Shown: positions 34,530-45,479 of the stretch, piece after piece | Layout of the letters: each line of letters begins with the position of its first letter | Numbering within the stretch: position 1 is the stretch's first letter | Source: Polytrichum commune | Taxonomy: Eukaryota > Streptophyta > Polytrichopsida > Polytrichales > Polytrichaceae | NCBI GenBank assembly: GCA_950295325.1 | Contig: OX485805.1 | Span: 36,505,501-36,569,500 of the forward strand | Direction of reading: 5' to 3' | DNA length: 64,000 nt | The notes under the pieces: model-generated | The model's database searches: none | Seen by the model: only the letters and a program-made list of their open reading frames with translations | What the model was told of the DNA's origin: nothing | Translations under genes and position numbers: made by a program

Positions 34530-34870
34530 CTAGCCTTGGCCACAATGCCATCGTCTTACATTTGGTCCTCGGCAACTTGGCTTGGCTTGGTCCGCAAAGC
34601 CAACTTCAAACATTTCGTGCGCGGGACAAATTGGTTTGGTGCCACAAAACCAATTTCTAATAGTTTGTCCGCAAAACAAACATGTTTTGCCTTGGTAGCA
34701 CAAAGCCACCTTCCCACACTCCGTCCGCGGCACGAACATGAATTGCCTTGGTAGGACAAACCCACCTCCCAACATTCTGTCCGCGGCACAAGTATGATTT
34801 GCTTTGGAAGCATAAAGCCACCTTTCAACATTCCATCTGCGGCACCAACATGTTTTGCCTAAGTAAAATG
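34530..34870 (-). repeat. Short tandem repeats in gag region of gypsy A2
   Basis: Inverted counterpart of 15850-16150: degenerate units of about 55-70 bp with AAGGTGGCTTTRTGC on the minus strand, giving Cys-rich peptides in some frames. Confidence 0.6.
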
Positions 34871-35510
34871 GACCAAACAATTTGCACTCATTTCTTTGGG
34901 ACCTAATTTGGCTAAAGCCACTTGTGGTGATGCGCCGCCAAACTTCTCTTTGGGACCATCGGCTTCAATGCTCTTGCAAATTTGATGGTCCCCACCATGT
35001 CCTCAAGAAGCCTTGGGGACTTAAACAAGGCATCCACCACCCGCTTTTAAAACCCCACCTAAAAGGATGCATTTCTTAGAAAGCTCGTCCGTTTTAGGTG
35101 TATCCTTCATTTGTGCGTTTGAATAGCGCACATAGGCCTTAAGAAGCCCCGGGTGCCTCATTAGCACCAAATTTATTCCAACATCAATACCTTCCAAGCA
35201 TTTCGAATTGGAATTTCAATCCAACATTAATGCCCTCCAAGGTTTTGGGTCCTTTCGGTATTCTAGGCCCCAAATGTTTTTTTGAGGTTTGAGGGAGCCT
35301 TTTTCAAAGCACTCCTCCATTTTTCTTACCGAATCCACCTTAGTGCCCACCATTGTCATTAGAACCAATGGTATGGTTAAATTCCATTTACACATGATCT
35401 TTGTTCCAATTTGAGCCTTACAACCTTTTGGAAAACCCGGGCTCACCATAATAACCCTCAGGTTTGATAGCCATGTCTCCCTCAAAGTGCTAGCTCAAAA
35501 TATTGGAACC

Positions 35511-35524
35511 CTGCTCTGATACCA
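35511..35524 (-). other. Primer binding site of gypsy A2
   Basis: TGGTATCAGAGCAGG on the minus strand, two bases from the 5' LTR; initiator tRNA-Met type. Confidence 0.9.
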
Positions 35525-35526
35525 AG

Positions 35527-36499
35527 TGTCGCAACCCATGCTAGGTCCCTTAATAATCTTGCCAATTTTCAATTCTAGCAAAGGTTACGAGTCGCTAACC
35601 CTTCGCATTCCGCCATGCTAATGGATAGCTCCTCTTACCCCGGACCAATAGTTCATAGGAGGGAACCAACCCTCCTACTTTGCTTTCGGGACTCACCCCT
35701 TAATCGGTAACCCATTTCCCCAATGTGGACTTCCATCCATGGAAGTCCAATCCTATGTTGATCATCGCGTTGCCGGAGCAACACTACAACAACCCGAACC
35801 ATACTAGGCAACTATGGCCTCACAATAGGCCAAAGCCCATGGAGGCCTTGCCGTTCGGCCTCGGGTGGGTGAGGCCACACCACCTCACCCATATAAGCCT
35901 CTAGGACTCTACGCGGGACCCCTACCCCACCGTCAAGAGACCTCTTGTCTCTCTACCAAGAGTTGGGGCCAAGTGGACATTTTCCCTTAGCTGCTGGGCC
36001 TAGAAGCCCCTAGCAGCTTCAGACCATCATAACTTCCTTGTTTGGTGTCTGATCTTAACAACCAACCACTCCATCTTCATCTACGCTTCACGTAGATGCC
36101 GATGGACTCCTCACTTGCCCCATTTGGGCAAGTACTGACGAAGTTATGCCTGTTTGAACCTTGGCAGTCCCGGGAATCACTCCCAGGCACTGCAGTACCA
36201 GGGCGCTGTCCCGGGACAGCGCCCCACTTAAATGGCCATAACTCCTAGCTCACACCTCCGATTGAGGTGTTCTTGAGCATTCTAGAATCACCACGCCATG
36301 AGCTACGCATAGCTCATGGCCTTACCCTTGTGCCTCCTAGTCTCCGTGGGTGGGAGGCGTTCCCAACGCCCGGGGCCCTCACCCACACTAGGATCACTTG
36401 GGCCCTCTCACCAACGGCGCCACAAGTCCCGGGTGTCACTCCGGGGTCCCCCTTGTGCCCATGGTGTTTCGGGCACTCCTCATGGAGAGGTGCGCGACA
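35527..36499 (-). repeat. 5' LTR of gypsy A2
   Basis: 973 bp, matching the 3' LTR at 29218-30190 where compared. Confidence 0.95.
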
Positions 36500-36833
36500 A
36501 TTTTAGTATTGGTTGAAGGTCATATAAGGATGCATAATATACTTATAAATATCAGATTTTGAGGTTATAATGTGGTGCCCCCGAGAGGTGCCGTTAACGG
36601 CACCCCTCGGGGGTATTGTTTTTTATTTTTTTGTTGCTTGTATGGTTTGAGGTTTTTCGTTGCGCTTACAGGTGGCCTCAATGGGTTTTTTTTCTTTGTT
36701 TGATTATGAAGCTACAGGTTTTGGTTATTGATCTGATTTTAAAGTTTAGGAGTGCGCTTTAGTTCAATTATTTGGAGTTAAGGACAAGTTCTTATCACTT
36801 CTAATGTATTTTGATGCTGAGACCTTTGTTCAG
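36500..36833. repeat. Last satellite unit of block 1, then intron end
   Basis: 36500-36640 completes the array unit cut by gypsy A2 (hairpin centre near 36590). The rest is AT-rich and ends in TTTGTTCAG, a good splice acceptor at 36833. Confidence 0.75.
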
Positions 36834-39180
36834 ATGAAGTCCGCCTTACAGATGGACAGTTGAAACTCAAGCTTCACGACCTTGCCATTAAGGAGAGCGT
36901 TCCAACTGCATCTAGGCTTGAGAAACTTAAATGGCAACCAAAACAAAAGGGTCGTCTCTTTATCCCTCTTTGTCGCATGATGCCTCTTCCTGTTGTGAGA
37001 CCGTTTCTTAAAAATGATGTATCTCAATTTGCTACTCATTTTATGATTGATGGCTACATGGAAGGGTGTGGTTTCTTTTATGTGGCATTGGAGGACCACC
37101 ATGGACACACCAATGACGTGACACCCAATGTGGTTGCCAAGTGGTCTTCGGAGTGGAAGGAGGTGAATGACGAATTTGAGAAGAAGCTTCTTTCAGATGA
37201 CGATTTGAAGATATTTTCTAATAAGATGTTCATGGTTTGGGATGGGAACCATCGGCTTCAAGCATGGATGCCTATCATTGAGCAAGTTCACACTCATGAT
37301 ATTATTTGGCATTTCTGTGTTGAGGGTGTAATCCTTGAACCTAGAGGAGACGTTCCATCCGTGATAGCCGCTCTGCACGAAGTTAATTGGTAAGATCCTA
37401 ATCCCTGGTTTTGAATTTTGCTTTTAGTCATGCATCATTCTAATATATATTTTGGTTTTCCAGGAAGAATAAAAAATCACACGTCACCACAAACCTAGTT
37501 CACAAGCTATTTCGCATACAGAATCTAGCACCCCAGCCACTGTCCTACTTTGAGGGTTTAGTATCTCCGACTATGTTGGAGGCTGCAAGGAAGAAGCAGG
37601 CTGGGAAAAATCGCACATCACCCTCACCGTTGAAGGTCTCAATGCGGTCCTTTACCAGGTAATCTCAACCTCTAATATTATCGTGTCATTTGAATTATGC
37701 ATATACAATTCATGTAACTGATTGTATTGTTTGTTTGACCTATAGCAAGAGATTGCAGAAGCTGCCCATGCCGCTGAGGACAAGTACAAGATGAAGAACC
37801 CAGATTCTAGCAATTGGACGGAGCGTAATGCACAGGAATGGATTAGGAAAGCTGTGAAGAAGGTGGAGGATAAGCTTGTCGCGGAGCTCAAGAAGCATTT
37901 GCCTGTCGCGGATCCCAAATTAACTCCTGCTTTTCTAGAGAAAGTGAAGGCTCATTATGAGAAGTTTGATAAACCTGAGATGCTTAAAGAGAAATTGTAT
38001 ATGCTAGCTACTTCAGCGATGCCTTCAAGAATGATGGTTAAGTGGCTCCAGAGGTGGAACTCCTCTGCGGCAATCCGGGATGCGCATCGCTTTCCCAAGA
38101 CTGCCTTCGCCGACTCCAAGTTCCCGGAATGGCTTAATCGTGCAACATGGTGGGCGCAGGTGAGCATTCATCTCAAAGTTCATGTTGTCATTTGCATGTC
38201 CAGTAATGAGCTATGGAAATCAACCTTAACCTTTCATACTATATCTAATTGCGCATGGCATCAGATTGCGGTGGAGGCTGAGGAGCTCTTCTCGGGTGTT
38301 CTCACAGATCTTGGAGAAGTTGTTGACTACAATCCCCATGGCGAAGATCCGATCCTAACTATTTTCGATTACGTGGAGGCTATGAGGTGTCAACTTTGGG
38401 AGATTGCATCCTTTGTTGAATTAGGTGGAGATAACGGCGCTCACAAGAACAACCCCCCGGACAAGCAACCTTTTCTTCGTTCAAGCTGTCCGCATGGTCC
38501 TTTACAGGTACTTTCGGTACGTTCTCCTGCCGAGGAAGGCCATCTCTAAGGTACCCGTTTTCTTCCCTAACTACTTGGATATCGAAAGCCCTGATTCCAT
38601 GTTCACTACTGCAATTATAAGGACATGGGATCCAATCTATTTTCAACAGTGCGGATGGCATTTGGATTGTCCGTTCAAGAAGCCTCCTCCATTTGACATC
38701 GCACTCAGGGACTCCATCCAACCTCTCTTACCTTCTCCCGCCGCATCAATTTCTGTCTCACAGTCTCCTACACCTCCTATGGGTGGCTCCTCCAAAAGCA
38801 AGACAGCTACTACAGGGAGTAGGCCTCGGGTATCTAAGCGGAAGGCTGCTGAGGTGGTTGAGGAGCCAATGGACGAAGATATTCAAGTAACAGAGGATAT
38901 CGGTGATCAACCTGATTCACTTGCGGACCTTCTTATCTCACATACTCCGCGGGAACCTGCTCTAAAGCGTATTCGCCTAGGAGTTGCTGGTGAATCCAAT
39001 CCCATCAGATTCATCCCACCTGCTGTCAAGACAATGTCTTCATCCCAGGCATACAACTCCTCCTCTGCTTCTCCTCGGGTTCTTTTACTTAATGACTCCT
39101 TCCACAGGATGTTAGATTATAAGACAAAGCACAACAAATTCCCTTCAACTTACGATAACATGGTTGCTTTTCTCAATGAG
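36834..39180 (+). pseudogene. ParB/sulfiredoxin-like N-terminal exons of the ParB-methyltransferase-like gene
   Basis: Exons 36834-37389, 37464-37658, 37746-38159 and 38265-39180 have consensus borders. The first has FIPLCRMMPLPVVRPFLKND and then MVWDGNHRLQAW (37234-37269), the pattern of ParB/Srx-fold domains (a box like G-E/N-H-R-L-x-A). Charged helical stretches (AVKKVEDKLVAELKKHL) and a Ser/Pro-rich basic linker (PRVSKRKAAEVV) follow. Two single-base indels are likely: in GGGAAAAA at 37602-37610 (the other frame reads KSHITLTVEGLNAVLYQ into the next exon) and near 38470 (the frame switches to FFVQAVRMVLYRYFRYV). The first exon starts in phase 1, so upstream exons exist, possibly 25637-25996. 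The two indels make this copy non-functional unless they are sequence errors. Confidence 0.6.
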
Positions 39181-40867
39181 GTAAATATTCTGCTTAATTC
39201 CCATTCAATTCGGCTCACCTTCCTCTATTCACCAAATGCATCTTCCCTTAACGCCATGGTCTGCTTAGGATGTTTAATATGCAAATGAAAATCTCATTTT
39301 AAGGTTATAATGTGGTGCCCCCAAGAGGTGCCGTTAAAGGCACCCCCCTCGGATGACTTTTTTTTAATTTATCTGGTGCTTGTAAATGGCCTGGTTATAC
39401 ACTATATGGTTAAGGATGACTCAATATAGTTAGAAATTTCAGGTTATAATGTCGTGCCCCCGAGAGGTGCCGTTAACGGCACCCCCCTCGGGGATTTTTT
39501 TTTTGATTTTTTTGGTGCTTGAAAATGGCCTGTCTACACACTCTAAGGTTGAGGATGAGTCAATATGGCTAGAAATTGCTCGTTGGTCATATATTCGGAC
39601 CCCCTTAAGTTGATGTTGGTCTTGGTTGAAGGTCATATAAGGATGCATAATATACTCATAAATATCAGATTTTGAGGTTATAATGTGGTGCCCCCGCGAG
39701 GTGCCGTTAACGGCACCCCCCTCGGGGGGTTTTTTTTGGATTTTTCGGTGCTTGAAAGTGGCCTGTTTATGCACTCTAAGGTTGAGAGTAAGTCAATATG
39801 GCTAGAAATTGCTGGTTGGTCATATATTCGGACCCCCTTAAGTTGATGTTGGTCTTGGTTGTAGGTCATATAAGGATGCATAATATACTCATAAATATCA
39901 GATTTTGAGGTTATAATGTGGTGCCCCCGATAGGTGCCGTTAACGGCACCCCCCTCGGGGGTTTTTAAAAAAAAAATTTTGGTGCTTGAAAATGGCCTGT
40001 CTACACACTGTAAGGTTGAGGATGAGTCAATATGGCCATAAATTTCAGGTGCGTCATATATTCGGACCCCCTTAAGTTCATTTTGGTCTTGGTTGAAGGT
40101 CATATAAGGATGCATAATATACTCATAAATATCAGATTTTGAGGTTATAATGTGGTGCCCCCGAGAGGTGCCCTTAACGGCACCCCCTATGGGGGTCTGT
40201 TTTTTTATTTTGTTGGTGCTTGAAAATGGCCTGTTTATGCATTCTAAGGTTGAGGCGAAGTCAATATGGCTAGAAATTGCAGGTGGGTCATAGGGTTTAG
40301 GGTTTAGGGTCATATAAGGATGCATAATATACCCATAAACCAGATTTTGAGGTTATAATGTGGTGCCCCCGAGAGGTGCCGTTAACGGCACCCCCCTCGG
40401 GGGTTTTTTTTTTAACTTTTTTGGTGCTTGAAAGTGGCCTGTTTATGCACTCTAAGGTTGAGAGTAAGTCAATATGGCTGGAAATTGCTCGTTGGTCATA
40501 TACTCGGACCCGTTACGGTCATTTAAAGCTTGGTTAATGGTCATATTAGGATGCATAATACACTCATAAATATAAGATTTTGAGGTTAATATGTGGTGCC
40601 CCCGAGAGTTGCCGTTCACGGCACCCCCCTCGGGGGACTTTTTTTTTGATTTTTTTGGTGCTCATATATGGCCTGGATATGCACTAATAGGTTTAGGATG
40701 ACCGAATATGGTTAGAAATTTCAGGTTGGTCATATAGGTGGACCCGCTACGTTCATTTAATTCTTGGTTAATGGTCATATTAGGATGCTTGATATGGTAA
40801 TGAAAATCAAATTTTTCGATAACGGCACCCTCTCGAGATATGCCGTTCACGGGTTTTTTCTTTTTAG
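39181..40867. repeat. Hairpin satellite array, block 2 (8 units), inside an intron
   Basis: The donor GAG|GTAAAT at 39181 and acceptor TTTTTAG at 40867 enclose eight units of the same satellite, with hairpin centres near 39332, 39470, 39706, 39940, 40172, 40380, 40612 and 40845 (the last degenerate). The flanking exons join in phase 0. At 40291-40310 part of one unit is replaced by TTTAGGG repeats. Confidence 0.88.
40291..40310. repeat. Interstitial telomere-like tract in the satellite
   Basis: TAGGGTTTAGGGTTTAGGGT stands in place of about 45 bp of a satellite unit, between GGGTCA and CATATAAGG. Confidence 0.8.
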
Positions 40868-41861
40868 GTTGGAGCATCCAGGGAATTCTTCTTCTCCGGC
40901 AAGGTGTTGCATAAGGCTGCGGTGGACCTCGTCATTGCAGAGTATCCTGATGGTTTGCATGTCCCAGGAGTTTCTGAATTCCCGGGGCAAGTTCCAAATT
41001 GGAATAAGCAGGTTCCGAACTTTATCAAGTTCACCATTGGTTTTTGTCAGGGCTATCTTCACGACGATGGCGCACTCCTCTTATTTTATCCTGACAGTGT
41101 GCAAATCAAGAAGGAGGTCTTGAGCTTTCTCTACAACAACAACTTGGAGGTCAAGGAGGAATGGACCATCGTTAATTCTCTACACCTCACTCACCCTATG
41201 CATAACTCTAAGCGGGTGAGTAATTGTAGCCATTTCCCACTCTTCAAGTTCGAAGTCATTCATACTTTCAATCACATTGCTAACAATTCGAGGCCTATGT
41301 TTGATGTCCAGACTCTGAAATTCAAAGCAATCGTGTTGGTTCGATCTTTCTCCACACCTTTGCTTAGGCCACCCAAGGAGTTTGTTATTTCTTCCAGTGA
41401 CAAATTTGAAGATGTTGACCTTGCAAATGATGACGTTCTTTTCAACATTGTCACCTCTGATACTGCACTCAAGCGCAACGACGGTGACACATTCTGGAGG
41501 GGCCCTAAAGAGAAGGCAGTGTCCCTGCTCCAGCTTCTAATCAGTGGCCTTAGCCCTCCAGGCGGGATTATATGTGACCTCACTGCTGGAACTGGTATGA
41601 GTAATTTGTGTAACATTCCCATGCCTCTAGACTTAGGCAATTCAATCACCTTCTACTAATTCATTTGTTTTGCTCTTTGTAGGTGCCTCGGTTCTTGCAG
41701 CACAATCTACTAACAGGGCAATAGTGGCACTTGAGGGAGACAAGGAATTGTACGAAGAAATTTTGCACCCAATACAGGTCGCAGCCTCGGAGTCTCTAGG
41801 GGTCGATCCAACTCACGTTGTAGACCTTGGCGAGGACGACGACGATGCCCTCCCTCAATAG
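40868..41861 (+). CDS. Class-beta DNA methyltransferase-like C-terminal exons
   Basis: Exons 40868-41594 and 41683-41861 join as ICDLTAGTG|ASVLAAQS. PKEKAVSLLQLLISGL resembles motif X, and DLTAGTGASVLAAQSTNRAI then VALEGDKELYEEI resembles motif I and the following IGIE-D-Y segment of N6-adenine/N4-cytosine methyltransferases, whose class-beta order puts the catalytic motif before motif X. The candidate catalytic stretch is VDLVIAEYPDG (40921-40953), where active enzymes have [DNS]PP[YFW], so this one may be inactive. GALLLFYPDS (41074-41103) fits the strand after motif IV. GTGAGT...CAG at 41216-41311 (96 bp, frame-neutral) may be an extra intron. The C terminus is acidic (GEDDDDALPQ). The frame is intact here and continues in phase from the ParB-like exons. 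Confidence 0.6.
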
Positions 41862-42175
41862 GGTGCAGTTAATCTATGTGAGTAAGTTTGTTGTCATCTT
41901 AAACTTAATGTTGAGTATGTTGCATTTGATTGGAAGTATTCTAACAATCGTAATTTCTCCTCTGTTGGTGCAGTCTGATGGATCAATACTTCGGCTCGCC
42001 GACTAGTCCTACCATGCGACTTCCTTCTTATGCCGAGGATATGGCAGTAGCTTATGCCAAATACTCCTCCCATAGCTCTAGTGCCTCTTCTAGTCCACGT
42101 GAGAGATACGATCCAAGAGTACTTAGATACATAGATCAAAGTGCTTCGGAGAGTGAGGATGAGTTTATTCCTTGA
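41862..42175 (+). CDS. Possible extra 3' exon with acidic Ser-rich tail
   Basis: After the stop at 41861, CTATG|TGAGTAAG and TTGGTGCAG (41972) could bound another intron. The next frame, 41978-42175, encodes MDQYFGSPTSPT and ends ASESEDEFIP. It could be an alternative C terminus or a downstream gene. Weak support. Confidence 0.3.
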
Positions 42176-43390
42176 ACTCCATTTTGTATTGGATTGTATT
42201 ATTTTTGGCTTTTAGATTTCCGACGCAAGTCTCATACTTGCTCTTCTTTATTTCATTCCCATAATGTCAACCCGCATTGCATTTTTCAATTATTATTGTA
42301 AATATTTTTAGTTTGTGGATTAGCCCTTAAGTATAGTTCAAGTATCCCTAAACGGTATGCCTCTCACAATCTTAACCGCTAATGTAGCATCCACCCATTC
42401 AAATATAAAGTTGGTGCCTCACACACCTCCTCCTTGTTTCACTAAATCATAAATACTCAATAATACTTAAGTTGCACACCACACAACACTTTCTATAATG
42501 TTCACCCTCAAATGTTAACCCTCGGGAAACGATCATAGTTAACATTTATTAAGGTGTTAACAGTTACCAATTATAAAATTGTTTTATCGACCAATATACA
42601 AATCTTCACATTTATTAATATAAGCATTTTTGAAGAGTCCTTGTGAGAGAATACCATTCATAAAATTGCAAACCCAATCAAAACTTTATTCAATATGAAG
42701 TTTAGAAATCATGGGTGAAGTATGAATCATGGGCATGCACAACTTGCAAATATTTCTCAATTTGCACCAACAAACCCACATACTTGGACACCCACATGAA
42801 CGTGTTTCCATGTACCTTCTAATGGAAGTTCTCATGTGCCTCCATTCTTACACTTCCGTCACTAGAACTAAACGTAGCCAAACGTAGTCTTTCCAAAGAG
42901 TAGTTATGGTTGCATTTCATTCGTTAACATATATAGAGTCAAATTTAAAAGTGTGCAATATGTGGGGAGTAGAATAAAGTTAACAATTAGAAAGGGTTAA
43001 CATTTATAGGTGTAACATTAATAGAGTGGACTATATGTGGGGAATTCTTTTCATATACCTCCTTCGTGTTTCCTTCATATAGTAATTTTTATTTGATTTA
43101 CAGTGATATGTACTATAGTACACAAGTTTGGTAATTGTATTTATGACGTAATAGTGATGTAAGCCCTAATTTTGTATTTTATTATAATATATATATGTTT
43201 CAAAACTATGTAAACGTTTCAAATGGGGAAATGTTGTCCTATTTCCATGGTAATAGAGACCCTAACTCATAAAAATTTCTAAAAATAGCTCTACCCTAAA
43301 CCCATAATCTCACGGTTATAGGTGCATTTTCCCTCTCAATTCATGTCTCAAATGGAGTTCTCCGCTCCCCAAATCGCTGCTCTCCGCTCT
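42176..43390. other. AT-rich right arm of the minus copy, no gene
   Basis: Long AT-rich stretch between the ParB-methyltransferase-like gene and the transposon terminus. CACGGTTATAGG near 43313 is the subterminal motif also found near 200 and 51120. No gene is seen. Confidence 0.55.
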
Positions 43391-43413
43391 CCGCTCGCAT
43401 ACTAACTTTCCCC
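43391..43413 (-). repeat. Right terminus of the SWIM transposon, minus copy
   Basis: CCGCTCGCATACTAAC then TTTCCCC, preceded by ATCGCTGCTCTCCGCTCT. It is the inverse of the left end at 12469 and aligns at the same spacing with 340-362 and 51255-51277. Confidence 0.55.
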
Positions 43414-43585
43414 TGGTCTCTTCAAGTTGCCCGTGGCTGTCACAAGTTCGTATGAAATCACAACGACGTGTTCAAAGTCTATCAAATTTTCTTGAGTGTG
43501 TTTGGCAAATGTTCAACTCCATACATCCATTTAGTAGTTATTCCATTTCATCCAATTTTGTTCACGCATCATTTGTTTTTTCCAG

Positions 43586-45090
43586 ATATGATTGCGCATG
43601 GCCATGGGGATGTTAAGTATGCCCATTATGGTTTGGATTTTTACCCTGGAGATGCTAACCACACGGTGGGTTCATTTGCAAGACTCTTGCGCGATCTTGA
43701 GCAGCCACCGGTACATTCCTCCCGTGCACTTTTTGATGGTTGTGGAACGACACCCCTTTATGAGGCAGTGCTTGCGGGGAGGGAGGTTTGTATGTCGTCA
43801 TTACGGGAAGCACCTAGAGAACCCATTTGTGCAAAACCATTGCCTCCAACTCTCCACGTTCAACTAGACAATTGTGCGAAGGACAACAAATGTCGATACG
43901 TATTTTGTTTTTGGTCATTACTCGTGGCAAAAGGAATCTTCAAAGAGGTGTTTGTGTCTTTCTTGATGGTGGGACACACACATGACGACATTGATGCGTC
44001 ATTTGGCCGTTGGAGCATGAAGTTGCATGAGGAAGATTTTCCGACAATACCACTTCTTATGAAATCATATATGGATTTAGACCATATGCCGGTGATACCG
44101 CACATGATTGAGGAAGTACCAAATTTCAAGGCCTTCATCAAGCCATACATGTTGAAGGGAGTGGACCGTTTGGTGGGACATACCAAAGCACAATAATTCC
44201 GATTCTATATGAGGGATGATGGTGTCCTGGCCATGCAGTTCAAGCTTTTGTGCACATCTCCTAATTGGGGCCCGGATGATGGTATACTCGTATGGCGTCA
44301 AGACAAGGATGGGAAATGTTTGGTCCCGGATGGGGAACCAAAGCCTTGCAAACCGGAACCCATGAGGAATGGGCCGGAAATCATCAAAGGCATATCCGGA
44401 TTCATTGAATATTGGAAAGAGTTGTGCGAGGAGGACATCACAAACGTGTTAGAGATACCCATGAACCGTTGATCGCGTATTGGGATCGCATTCGCTCAGC
44501 CTTGATGACACTTGGTGGCGACACCCGTACGACATTGACACAAGGATTTTGGCCACAAAGTCGTTTGACGGTTGTTGAGTCCGATACTATGTTTTTCAGC
44601 AATGGAGACGTTCGTGAAGAATTCGCAATGGACAAGCATTACGTTGGCCCTGCCCGCAATCGACCGGCACCGTCGTTTCGTGTAGGTGTTGATTGCCATG
44701 AAGGTTATTTGGTCCTCGTACGAGCAGGGGATGAGGAGCATCCCAAGCCAATTTGGTTGGTGAAAGCATTGTCTTCACCCAATTTTGTTCGAACTAGCCC
44801 CAACTTTCGTCAAATTGAGGTGGAATATTGTCGTCCAAGCACTAAAGACCAGAACGTGCTCCGCACTTATTTAGGTTGGGACACCAAAAAGAATTTTAAG
44901 TGGACAGTGGACTCAGCGTACACACCGGTTTGGATAAACACGGATACTATACTTTGTGCTTGGAAGCCGCGCAAAGGTTCCAACACAGAAACAATGACCA
45001 TCCCCCCAAAAACATATAGATTTTGCCAAAGACAACTTGGCACGTATTGCAGTTGCGGAAAATGACGCCGAGAATGGATATGAAGCGGAA
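43586..45090 (+). pseudogene. DUF7869-type transposon protein (C-terminal part, broken)
   Basis: Follows a good acceptor (TTTTTTCCAG|AT). The frame shows LHVQLDNCAKDNKCRYVF and FLMVGHTHDDIDASFGRW, the D-N-C...N-K-x-R-Y and G-H-T-H-x-D-I-D signatures of an uncharacterised eukaryotic domain (I believe Pfam DUF7869) often met in transposon-like proteins and probably RNase H-like. An in-frame TAA lies at 44194-44196. Frames change near 44460 (to AYWDRIRSALM) and near 45010 (to AKDNLARIAV). The N-terminal half is absent. Its place next to the right ACACTATATTCG end suggests it is the remnant transposase of that DNA transposon, which is inference. Confidence 0.6.
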
Positions 45091-45479
45091 GATGGAGATG
45101 GGTAAACATAACATAGGTGAAAGTTAACGGCGGGAAAAAACATTAGTGCTTAGTAGTCTTGGTTTTTAATAGACTTAGTAGACTTGTCACACTCCATTGT
45201 GGTATACGTTTGGGATGTGCCATCTAAAACCATAAGAACCTTACTTATGGGATGCGCACCCCAAACTCTATAATGACATAAACCATTTGTTTTTTAGATT
45301 CGCTTGTTATTTTCCACATGGAGTTCATGTTTTCATTATAATTATAATTTTCTATTTTTAGTATTACGAATATTCTTTACGTAAGAATGTTTAAATTGTC
45401 ATGTTCTTGATGTTCCCAATATTCCATATGCCCACAATATTGGCATCCCAAACTATGGGCATATTTTATTTTGAGACTT
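45091..45479. other. AT-rich right arm of the DNA transposon
   Basis: No gene. Just inside the terminus, GAGACTTTCAAAAGTCTC (45473-45490) is a short hairpin overlapping the inverted repeat. Confidence 0.5.

Larger units (their letters stand above)
30206..35510 (-). pseudogene. Decayed gag-pol of gypsy A2
   Basis: On the minus strand: gag-like (35485-35216), protease end FFETHMIDVRCKP (34260-34200), RT start (34000-33900), RT/RNase H junction units (33730-32839), RNase H end (32700-32489), HHCC integrase zinc region with AGHRGERK (32421-32203), integrase core MCMDLITSLPESHGYDA...MVERFAKWAHMVP (32189-31980) and WDQDPKFTSAF...KSERVNGVLKQYLRNL (31961-31700), then an integrase end and chromodomain-like part (31380-31027). 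The catalytic Asp normally at VVDRF is Glu here (MVERF). The RT palm is missing and stops are frequent, so the polyprotein cannot be made. Confidence 0.85.
29218..36499 (-). mobile_element. Ty3/gypsy chromovirus-type element A2, non-autonomous (7282 bp)
   Basis: Inverted relative to A1. LTRs at 35527-36499 (5') and 29218-30190 (3'), both 973 bp and matching where compared; duplication ATTTT (29213-29217 and 36500-36504). The insertion lies in a satellite unit that closes perfectly when the element is removed. The interior is 5336 bp. It keeps the integrase core lost from A1 and has four RT/RNase H junction units instead of two. It also lacks the RT palm core and has many stops. Confidence 0.93.

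Noticed and set aside
39439..40325. Long minus-strand frames in the satellite
   Set aside because: The frames simply run through satellite units whose length is often a multiple of three. The peptide repeats with the unit.
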